This document shows positions 25,640 to 37,009 of a stretch of 64,000 nt of DNA, in pieces; position 1 is the first letter of the stretch; every line of letters starts with the position of its first letter. Under the pieces are notes generated by a model that saw only the letters and a program-made list of their open reading frames with translations, was not told the origin of the DNA and ran no database searches. Source of the stretch: Mortierella alpina (Eukaryota; Mortierellomycota; Mortierellomycetes; Mortierellales; Mortierellaceae); NCBI GenBank assembly GCA_029449245.1, contig JANATF010000003.1, positions 2,604,001 to 2,668,000 on the forward strand, written 5' to 3'. The position numbers were made by a program, and so were the translations under genes.

Positions 25640-25711
25640 TCCTAATTGGTCCAGTGGTCAGGATTCCTCGCTTTCACCGAGGCGGCCCGGGTTCGAACCC
25701 CGGATTGGGAA
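25640..25711 (+). tRNA. tRNA-Glu (anticodon UUC)
   Basis: 72-nt intronless cloverleaf. The acceptor stem TCCTAAT pairs with ATTGGGA (one G-T pair), the anticodon stem CCTCG with CGAGG, and the T stem CCGGG with CCCGG. The loop CTTTCAC gives anticodon TTC at 25673-25675, which reads GAA/GAG. The A box is at 25647-25657 and the B box GGTTCGAACCC at 25690-25700. The discriminator is A25711 and CCA is not encoded. The gene lies 140 bp from the SINE. Confidence 0.95.
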
Positions 25712-26033
25712 CTTCTTTTTTGCTCTTGCTACTGCCGTATGAATGAATGGTTGATGAAGAAGTGGATCAGGAAGGCCATTTATTTTGTCAATGACATGAA
25801 TAAAGTAGGGGTGGGGAACGGGTTCGGTGCACTGTCGAAACTGATCAAGGGGAACCAAAAAAAAGACATGGTACTGTAGCGTGGCGATTCCACTGTTTTC
25901 AAGATGAATCTTTTTATTTCCCACACTTTCGCACCTCTCTTCCTGTCTTCGTCCTTCCAACGTCTTGTCCCAAGCAAAACACACAGCAAAGGAAGCAGCA
26001 ACAAGTGCAACGAGGACCAAGGGAAAGGAGATC
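25712..26033. other. tRNA 3' flank and SYM1 upstream region
   Basis: About 320 bases with no gene seen apart from the terminator above; a TCGTCCTTCC-type pyrimidine stretch lies about 80 bases before the SYM1 start. Confidence 0.4.
25716..25721 (+). terminator. RNA polymerase III terminator of tRNA-Glu
   Basis: Six T residues four bases after the mature 3' end, the standard pol III stop signal. Confidence 0.85.
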
Positions 26034-26905
26034 ATGCTTGGATTATATACCCGGGCGCTCGCCGGTTACCCTATCGCGACACAGGCACTGACCACAGGCA
26101 AGCGCGGAGTTGGCTTTCCTCAGACGACAAAAACGCAACAACAGGTTGTAGACAACAGCATCTCAACCCCACCGCTCCCTTTCTCTCCTCTTTTTTCTTC
26201 TAGGAATACTCTTTGGATCGGGCGATCTCATAGCGCAATTCTTGGTGGAACAAAAGCCTGCAAACGTCTCCACCTCATTGTCCACATGGGATAAAGCAAG
26301 AACGGCCCGGATGGCAGTCTTTGGAGCAGGATTCGCAGGACCAGTGCTGCATCATTGGTACAGGTTCCTGGACAGGAGTATTCGTCTATCCACTCCCGTG
26401 AAGTCTTTGTTGGCCAGAGTCGCTGTGGATCAGGCTTTTTTTGCGCCATGCTTCATTGCCTCGTTTTTTGTCGGCCAAGGGCTTTTGGCGGGCGCAAGTC
26501 GGGAGACCATTGAAGGTCGCATAAAGCAGGTATGCAGTAATGGCTATCCTTATCAATATGGTGGCCTCGAGACAGAGCGCTTGTCATTAACCCACAGTAT
26601 GGCAATATAGGGATATCCGGGCGCATTGAAGAGCAACTACATGGTGTGGCCTGCTGTCCAGTGCCTAAACTTTTGGCTGGTGCCCCTGCAGCACCGCTTG
26701 ATGGTTGTCAACACGTTTGCGCTAGGTACATCCCGACAGCTTCTCTATTGCGACTGCTACAACGCACAGTCTTTTGTCGATTCGAACTAACACTGTGGTT
26801 CTCCACGATATCCTTGAAACAACAGGTTGGAACACCTACCTCTCCCACGTTAATCAAACGTCTCGTTCTGCAGTCCAAGAGCAGGAACATCTGCAAAAAG
26901 TCTAG
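26034..26905 (+). CDS. SYM1: Mpv17/PMP22-family inner mitochondrial membrane protein
   Basis: Exons 26034-26097, 26204-26529, 26611-26725 and 26826-26905 encode 194 residues, the usual family length. The family (yeast Sym1, human MPV17) consists of four-helix membrane proteins, mostly of the mitochondrial inner membrane, thought to form a metabolite channel. Visible signatures: N-terminal LYTRALAGYPIATQALTTG, then GSGDLIAQ, GPVLHHWYRFLDR, KSLLARVAVDQAFFAPCF and C-terminal NYMVWPAVQCLNFWLVPLQH with VNTFALGWNTYLS. Intron 1 begins with GC (ACAG/GCAAGC); only this splice restores the family motif TTGxLxGxGD. The gene converges on PDA1 with 83 bases between stop codons. The start is the first ATG and puts the first helix at the expected place. 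Confidence 0.94.
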
Positions 26906-26988
26906 AGGCAGATAGTGTCAATAATGTGTAATAATGTATGTACTATGTGTTTCTACGAGTCTTCCCTCCCTGATCACCCACGCCACAT

Positions 26989-29181
26989 TTAGTAGCGGTG
27001 GAACTCCTCGGGCTCACGTCCGCGGACGTAAGGAACCTCAGTTCCCTTCTTGTAGATTTGTGTCCAGAACTCAGAGATCTCGGGCTCGCTGCTGGCCTTG
27101 GCTTCCTCAACAGCCTTGTCGACCTCGACACGGGCAGCCTTATCAATAGCCTTGAGCTCATCCTCAGTGACGATGTTGCTCTCCAAAAGACGCTGCTTCA
27201 ATCCAGTGATGGGATCGTTGTTGGAACGCATGTGCTGGATCTCCTCACGGGTACGGTAGGTGGTACCGGGGTCGGACATGGAGTGACCACCATAGCGGTA
27301 GGTCTCCATCTCGAGCAGCAGAGGTCCCTTTCCAGAGATGGTCCACTCCTTGGCGTAGGCAACAGCCTGGTGAACAGCCAAGACATCCATGCCGTTGACC
27401 TAAATGCAATGCAACGTTATCAGGTTAAAGCTCAGGTTTCTAATGGCCACATGCGGATACGTCGGGCAGTGCCTGGAGCAGTTGGAATGATTTTTACCTT
27501 CAAACCAGGGATGTAGTCACCGCGCTTGAAGTAGCTGGTGTTGGCGGAAGAGCGGTTGGCTGCGGTTCCCATTCCGTAGCGGTTGTTCTCGCAAACAAAG
27601 ACGGCAGGGAGATCCCAAAGCTTGGCCATGTTGTAGGCCTCAAAGACCTGACCCTGGTTGGAGGCACCATCACCGTAGAGGGAGAATGTGGCAGCCTTCT
27701 TGTCGAGGTACTTCTGAGCGAAAGCAACACCGGCACCAAGAGGGACCTGGGCACCGACGATACCGTTTCCTCCGTAAAAGTTGGGAGTGAACATGTGCAT
27801 GGAACCACCCTTTCCGCCAGAGATACCGGCCTTGCGTCCGAGAAGCTCGGCCAAGATCGAGGTGATGGATCCTCCACGCATGTAGGTAAAGCCGTGGCAA
27901 CGGTAGGCTGTGATGATCTTGTCCTCAGCGGTCAGAGCGGTCTCCATACCGACAGCGACAGCTTCCTATAGCATATCAAGGCAAAGAAAAGTTTTGTGAG
28001 CGCCAATGGCCTGGAAACAACAAAGAGCCAGGAAATTCAACGCGCAGTTGCTCCACGACGTTTTGTGAGAAAAAAAAAATTGAGTTTTGTTGGGATCCAT
28101 TTCCCACTACCCACCCACTGCCCACTGCCCACTGTCCACTATCGTGATTTTGAGAGAGCCCTTGGCGTCCGTAAGAGAGAACAGATCGACGCAACCAGGG
28201 CTGATGAACCTGGACCCCTATCAACGCCGTGGTGTTGGCGTGATCAACGATGTCTAGAAACGCCAGCCAGAGCTCCAATCCTGCCTCACTCACGTATGCT
28301 GCAGGCTAACGCTGGCTGTCCTTGGGCAAGAGAGTAACTGCGCGCTCTACAGCATCCTTCTTATAACCCTGCTTTCTACACCGCACTTGCCTCCCGAGGT
28401 ACAAAATGGCGATGAAGAGGAAAGTAGTATTTACCTGACCAGTGCACAAGTGGCAGAAACCGCGAATGAGCTTGGCCTTGTAGAGACCGTCAGAGGCCAT
28501 CTCCATGCGTCTCATGACGACCATGCTCTGGTACATTCTAACGAGCTCCTCCTTGGGAAGCTTGAGCTCAAGGGAAGGGGCATCGCAGTTGTAGGTCTCG
28601 AACGAGTTCTTGTGGAGGTCGAGGCTGACGGTACGGGCCACAGAGGACGAAGCAAAAGTGCGGACGGTCTATTGCGTTATTTTTGTTGCCAAAACCAAAC
28701 AGCATAATTGATCAGCAAGTGCATGCAAGACAACGATGACACGGCTGAGGAAGTTGTATGTGCCATGGTCGCTACTCGAAGCAGCGATTTCCAGTGCAAG
28801 GCGGGTGATTCGATGATATCCTGATTCCATAGGCGCGATAAACAGATATGGCTGAGCTCGTCGTTTTCTTTTCTTTTTTTGTTCTTTAGCTCCGACGGCA
28901 AAGAGCTATCGCTTATCGTTCCGCGAGGCACTCCTGGCAGTCAATGCCGAGGCAAGCAACATCGCGGCGATGGGGCGTTGGAGTATCGCAGCAGCACGAG
29001 ATCGGTAGCATCCAACTTAGACTCGAGACGTGTGGGTTGATTTTGTTGGGGATTGTGGTGGGTGGCGCTGGGACTGGTTGATCAGGTGCATCCTGGGAGA
29101 GCAAGGGTGGCTATTTACCAGAGGGGTGATGAAAGCCCTGGCGGCGACCTTGGCGAGGCTGATCTTTTGCGAGGACAACAT
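26989..29181 (-). CDS. PDA1: Pyruvate dehydrogenase E1 component, alpha subunit
   Basis: Thiamine-diphosphate enzyme of the mitochondrial matrix; with E1 beta it decarboxylates pyruvate and passes the acetyl group to E2 lipoate. Exons on the minus strand are 29181-29119, 28668-28435, 27965-27498 and 27399-26989 (391 residues, normal length). The first 30 residues ([17 protein letters not shown]) have the basic, hydroxylated character of a mitochondrial presequence. The ThDP/Mg motif runs from GDGASNQGQ to [13 protein letters not shown]. The regulatory phospho-loop is [18 protein letters not shown], whose serines are the kinase sites in other eukaryotes. Introns 1 and 2 are long for the locus (450 and 469 nt). 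It shares its upstream region with CDC42. Confidence 0.96.
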
Positions 29182-30744
29182 GGTGGAGAGGAATGAGGGG
29201 GAGAGGAGACTGAGGAGGAGAGAGAAGGGAAAACAAAAAAAAGAGAGAGAGACAAAAATAAAAAAAAATGTCGAGTCGAGTCGAGTCGTCGGGTAAGCCT
29301 GTGTGTGTCTGTGTGTGTCGTGGAAAAAAAAGTCATACATTTGCCACAGCAGACAGCGGGCAGCTATCGCCCTAAATCTTATCGGCGCGGGCCTATCTAT
29401 TCAGTCCAATACAGATATCTTCTGAGCAAGATGTGGAGGAGAAAAAAAGTGGGAGCGCGCACTCGGCGGCCAAATGCAAATTTTTTTGACGAGCCGTCAT
29501 TCTATCTCTGCTGGCTGCTGTTCAATTGCCTCTCCGTCCTGAAGCTGAGTTTTGAACCTGGCAGCGGGTTTCCCAAGAAGAGATTATCGTCTGTCCCCAT
29601 CAGGAAAAGCGCTGGAAACAGGGGGGACGAAAAAAGAAAACACATCCTTGCAGCCACCAAACGCGCTTGGGTCCGCGCTCATCATCAACCCTCCTAGTGA
29701 TCAAGCCTCTGGAGTCTACAGGGAAGCCGCTGTACCCACCTTGACCACGATGTCCGACTTTAGATGTATCATGATAAGGTTGCGCGTCGGTGGCCTTGGT
29801 CAGATGCGTATCTGCGTATGAGTGTCGTGATGCTCTACGCTCCACAAAGATAAAAATGCGGGCACCAACATTTTCTGACCTGAGGGTCTACGAGATACAT
29901 TTCGCATGGAAGATCCCGCGTACTCTAGCAAGACTTGTCAAAGACTCGTCTTCCTGCTTCACCCGTATTCAAGCCCGGCGCGTCCTTCGTAACAGAGATA
30001 CTGCAGGATATTCCGTTCCTGCTTTACCCTTGCTTTACAGGGTGGCGGGCAGAAGAAGGTAACCTGGTTTCCACAGCCCTCCTCTCTTTGCTCCTTTTCA
30101 ACCCTTCCAACCCTTCAACATTTTTGGCAGCTGGCCATCATAGACATGTCGTCTTACTCACAGCAGCTGCTGTAATGAAGTCTGTGACCCGATGGCCGTC
30201 CCTCCTCATTTGGCGTGCAGTAAGAGGCCAACTTGCTCGAGGCAATGCCGGGATGCGCTGTCGTAAGTTGGGTATGGTAAGATACATGTATGTGAATTCT
30301 TGCATCGTCAGCAGCATATCCGTGGCTCGATGTGCCTTGATCCCTGCAAAGTGGTCTCGTGTTGGAGCCCGTACGATATGCCATAGCCGAATACGCAATA
30401 AAAGATGCCTGACGCAGGGGGAGCCTTCTCAGAGGGGGCTGTGCAGTGCTTCTCTGCACTCGCACGCCAAGTGCCCAAGAGAGACAGCCAACATTGTGGG
30501 AGACAGCTGGACGCACGCGGCACGCAGTTTCATTCTATATGGTGGGCGGACGACAGCAGACAGCCAAAGGCATGCTCAGTTCGTTTCTCGCAGTCCGCTC
30601 CTTTCTTTTTTTTTTCCTCTTTCATTCCAACTCTTTTTTTCCCTCCATTTTTCATTGTTCATTGTTCAGTTTCTCAACTTCACCAGCTCTCCTTCTTCCC
30701 TCTCGTCCTCACTCTTACATCCGCCCTTCACTTCCACATTCACC
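29182..30744. promoter_or_regulatory. Divergent intergenic region between PDA1 and CDC42
   Basis: 1.56 kb. The last 140 bases before CDC42 are pyrimidine-rich (TTTTTTTCC, CCTTCT). A GTCGAGTCGAGTCGAGTC direct repeat lies at 29270-29290 close to the PDA1 start. A frame of 282 codons (29935-30783) overlaps the CDC42 start but has no recognisable domain. Confidence 0.4.
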
Positions 30745-32548
<1,804 letters not shown>

Positions 32549-34564
32549 AAGCTTAGGGGGGTTTCTTAAATGCAGAATCCCACATCCCCGCGGATCACCT
32601 GGACGTGCAGGAGCTCTCTTTGACTTGACAGTGTCCAAACTCTTCAACAATCCCCCCTCCCTAAAACGGGCCTCTTTTCTTAGTTAATCGTACGATTTTT
32701 CAAATACATAGTGAGCGTGGTCTGCAGTGTCTACTTGATGCATTTTTTTTGGATGCCCCAAAAGATGTGATAGTTGATAGTTCAAAGTATGTTTAGAGTA
32801 CAACGAAACGGTCGACTGTTGGCGTTGCAGATCAACTAGGCGCGTCGTCGTCGAATTACAGTGGTCTGCAGAACTCCCAACCCATAAAGCCAAACCAGGT
32901 CACTGAAACGCCTCCATACCCTCTTTCGTTTCATTCTTTTCTTCTCAACCCTGCAGTAGAGTCTGCAAGACCCAGGGGTAAGTGCAATGAGCTTTGCAAT
33001 GCTGCTTCTGAATGAGAATGAGAATGATGCCATCCAGACACCCTCGACAGTCGATTAATAACCCCAAATACCTCTCATTTTTCCTGTTGCTGCTAGCCCA
33101 TTGGCCCAATCTGAAAGCAGGTCGCTGAGACCCGTACATGCTCCTCTTTCTTCTTCACCCTGCACTGGACACTGCAAGGCTAGAGAGTAACTGCAATGAG
33201 CTTTGCACTACAGACCCTGGATCTGAATGGTGCCTATCCGGACACCTCCGACAGCTTATAGCCCAAACGTCGCTCTCTTCCTGTTTGCTACTAGCGCACC
33301 CAACCAATAAAAAGGTACGACGTCTCTTGTGACGAAGTTGTTGATCGAGCTGTCTGGTGGATTGGCCAGTAGACGGGGCTAACTGGAAGAGGCACTGTCA
33401 GAGTCAGTGTAGGAGTATGGGCAGTAAGTCGTACTGCAGTAGCTTTGATTTTGTCGCGAGGCGGGAGTTAGCCATGCAGTGAAGCAGACTCGGGCGTGGG
33501 GCTGACTGTGGGGATGCAAGTGACCTGCGCACCGACCACCCAGGACGATTGTCGTCATGGCTACCAAAGCATAAAACAAAGGGGCAAGCGACCTCACACT
33601 TCACACTGTGCAATGTGTCCTCCATCATCTCTCAGCTCACATCTCCTATCCCCCTTTTATCACCATTGTAAAGTGAAAGGTAAAATCCAAAGATTGTTGA
33701 TATGAATTCAGCAAGCTTCAGGCAGGCTGCCCACGGACAGCGAGATCAACAGAGACAACAATTAGGCGCGTCTTGTACCACTTCCTGCTTCTGGGCGTAA
33801 AGACAAACAGAAAGTATCAGTTCCTTCCTCAAACCTTCTCATGACTTTGGGTACTTGTGGGTTTAGTGTCTGGCAAAGCAGAATGGTAAAAACACATAGT
33901 CGGCGAAACTCTATGACAAGATTACGAGATTGCCCTTATCGATTGGCGTCGAGCGTCTCTTTTACCTCGGGTCTAGTAGCCACCGTGACAGAGATGGAAC
34001 GCCTGTCTAGTCCATAGAAGCACCCGTCATCGAAGGAGGAGGTTATACAAGACACGGATAAACTGATAACCATAACACTGCGTAGCGTGTACTTTCATTT
34101 TGTGTCACTGGAACGAGTAATGCGGATGATGGCCGATTATGCCTTCTGTTCACGTTAAAGCCTCGTTTCTCTCACGCATCAGGGCGCTCAACCACAGAAA
34201 GACGAAGAGGATCATGGGGGAGGAGGGATGAGGGCGAGTGTGCACAAAACATAGCGTTAGCATGACAAAAGCAACTGCTACTAGCGTGCCAAGAGCGCAG
34301 GACATTGAACACAATGCTGGTCCTAAGCGGTGGTTTCGGGGAGCTGACCTAGTACGCTCAAAGAGAGGGGCGCGGTCGTGGGAGGGGGGGCTGTATATAA
34401 TGCTCTCTCAACTCACTCTCGTTCCGTTTCTCTCTCTTCTCTTTCTGTCTTTTTGCCTCTGCTTTCAGAATGGTCCTCTGCACCGACAAGCTCCAATCCA
34501 CACACCTCTCGATATACACCGCTCCTCGTCTCCTGCCCCCCAGCCGACTGTTCACTGCTCCAAC
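32549..34564. other. 2-kb intergenic region between CDC42 and the epimerase
   Basis: Contains the diverged tandem duplication described separately. The 200 bases before the epimerase start are pyrimidine-rich. No coding gene was recognised. Confidence 0.45.
32896..33308. repeat. Diverged tandem duplication of about 200 bp
   Basis: Copy 1 (32896-33110) and copy 2 (33118-33308) align in order through CAGGTCNCTGA, the pyrimidine run and ACCCTGCA, then AACTGCAATGAGCTTTGCA (GTGCAATGAGCTTTGCA in copy 1), CATCCAGACACC versus TATCCGGACACC, TTTTTCCTG versus CTTCCTG, and GCTAG...CCAAT. Many substitutions and small gaps separate them. Neither copy is open in any frame. Confidence 0.75.
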
Positions 34565-36870
34565 ATGGCCATGCTGACTCCTTCCTCAAGCCCCTTAGCA
34601 GGTATCACAGTCTGTTCTCTGGTTGTTCTATGATCATCCCCTACTCTGTATCGATGTGATTGCGGTGCATATTTAGTTTTCATGTTTGCCGCCAATTCTG
34701 TTTGTGAGTGGCCAGGACTCCGCGAGATGTGTAGTATTTTTTCATCCTGGGGGTAGTCAATCTCGCTGGGACTGAATTGAACCCTGTTTCGATGTGCACC
34801 CTGAGTTGAGCGTTCATTTCCCATTTCATCCTGGAGGTTGTCCCTCCCAGCAAAGAGCTGCTCTGTCGTTGCGCATGCGTGTGCCGTGGACAGGATCTGC
34901 ACAGGCTTCCTTCGCATGCCCATGCCCATGCCCATGCACCCACACGCACCGAGCGACTGGGCAGGGATGCAGCGCTGTGCTGTGCACGTGGAGGCGGGTT
35001 CGCGGCATGGGTCCCACCCGGGGCTGTGGTGTCTCCCTCATCGAGCGAGTCTCCCGAGTGCCGAAGAACAGGACCTATCCCCTGTGGCCCCCGTTTTTTT
35101 TTTTTTTTGTTTTCTGCTGCTATTTCTCTGTCCCTTCTCTGTTTCTTTCTTTATTTCTCTTCTTTCTCTTCTTTTTCTCTCGCATACCTTTCTGTGGCTC
35201 GCTTCTCTCGTTCGCTCTTTCAACCGTCTACTCTCCCTCACTGCCCATCGCACCATCGCACCATTCCCTTTGCCTCCGTCTTCATTCTCTGCATTCAGTC
35301 GCCTTCCCTTTTGACCCGAGCTCAATTCCTAAAGCACCTCCGCCCGTTTGCTCATCGTGTGTTACCTCGCCCGGTACTCCCTTTTCTTCATTTTGCCGCC
35401 CTTTTTTTCTTAGGCCCTGCCTCGGTCACTGCTGTTCCGCCCATTCACTCGGTCATCCCGTCCTTTCAGGAGCCAATGACTCTTCTTCCCCACCCACATA
35501 CTCAGGAGGACAACCACTGCCGCAAGCAAGAGGCCATCCTTGTGACCGGTGGTGCCGGCTTTATTGGCTCTCATACCGTCGTGCAGCTCCTTAACCTGGG
35601 GAAAACGCTTGTGATCGTCGACAACCTGTGCAACTCGTCTGTGGAAGCTCTCCATCGAGCCAAAGCTCTTGCGCACCACAATACCAAGGGCTCCATCATC
35701 TTCCACAAGGTCGACCTCTTGGATGGAGTGGCCCTCCAACAAGTCTTTGAGCTCTACACTTTCACGGCTTGCATCCATTTCGCAGGACTGAAGGCTGTAG
35801 GAGAGTCCTCCCAGATCCCTCTAGGTTATTATCAGACCAATGTCACAGGCACACTCAACTTGGTTCAGTTGCTTCAAAAGCACAACTGCAGGAACCTCAT
35901 CTTCTCGTCCTCCGCGACCGTCTATGGTCTGTCGTCGTCCGATACTCCCATCAAGGAGGATGCACCCACGGGGGCCATGAATCCGTACGGTCGGACAAAG
36001 CTGTATATCGAGGAGATACTCAGGGATACGGCCATGAGCGAACCTAACAAGTGGAACATCATCTTGCTTCGGTATTTCAACCCCGTCGGTGCTCATGAGT
36101 CTGGACGGATCGGTGAGGACCCGAATGGCACACCCAACAATCTGATGCCCTATGTGGCCCAAGTGGCAATCGGCCGTTGGCCAGTCATTAACGTCTTTGG
36201 GAACGACTATAACACCAAGGATGGCACAGGCGTGCGTGATTACATTCATATTCAGGATCTGGCTCGAGGACATGTCGCTGCTCTGGAAAAAATCGAAACC
36301 GTCACCCAACAATGCAAGACCTTGGGTTGTGTGCCTTACAATCTCGGCACAGGCACCGGATATTCCGTCATGGAAATGATCCAGAGCATGTCCCAGGCCG
36401 TGGGTCATGCACTGCCGTATCGGATCATTGGGCGAAGGCCTGGAGATGTTGCCACCGTGATTGCGGATCCAGGTTTGGCGGCAAAGGAGTTGGGCTGGAA
36501 GGCTGAAAAGACTTTGGAGGACATGTGCAGGGATCTGTGGAGGTGGCAGACACAAAACCCAGAGGGCTATGCATCCACATCTTCATTGTCGACGGCGACA
36601 GGAACGACAGCCTTGCAAGGAGCAACATCCGCATCGTCATTATCGTCAACAACGTCATTATCATCCTCATCATCGTCCATAATAACATCGCCTGTGACAC
36701 CATCTCCTGCCCCATTTGCCATAGCACGACAGCCACATGTACCCCTGGAGGGTGCAAAGAGGACACTGGATGGCCGGTCTACCCCGCCGTCACTTGCCAC
36801 AGCATACTCCCCTGCCACTTCACCCGCACCGGCACCGACAGCAAAGAAAATCCACCAAAGTGCATTCTAG
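34565..36870 (+). CDS. GALE: UDP-glucose 4-epimerase with Ser/Thr-rich tail
   Basis: Short-chain dehydrogenase fold enzyme interconverting UDP-glucose and UDP-galactose (Leloir pathway, cytosol). The NAD motif is LVTGGAGFIGSH. Later come DNLCNSS, the catalytic SSSATVYG and NPYGRTK (Tyr-x3-Lys), LRYFNPVGAH, VRDYIHIQDLARGH and GRRPGD. The enzyme core is about 350 residues. It lacks the aldose 1-epimerase domain fused in yeast Gal10. After the core comes a Ser/Thr/Pro-rich tail of about 85 residues. I propose a 37-nt first exon (34565-34601, MAMLTPSSSPLA) joined across an 812-nt intron to 35414; the phases fit, giving 497 residues. Alternatively translation starts at ATG 35476. The gene converges on EXO70, 139 bases away. 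Confidence 0.92.
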
Positions 36871-37009
36871 AGTAGGTTCGTTTCTTACACACATCGTAAA
36901 CTAGCAGCCAGCACCGTCATCATCCACCATCATAAATGTATTAGTGTAATTTTGTTTATTAAGGTTGTATTGTTTTCCAATTTGCGCAAGCAGCTCCCAA
37001 AGCGCAGGA

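Noticed and set aside
34879-35413. N-terminal extension of the epimerase frame by about 180 residues
   Set aside because: Phe/Ser-rich translation of a pyrimidine-rich leader or intron; the frame start lies in the region I interpret as an intron.
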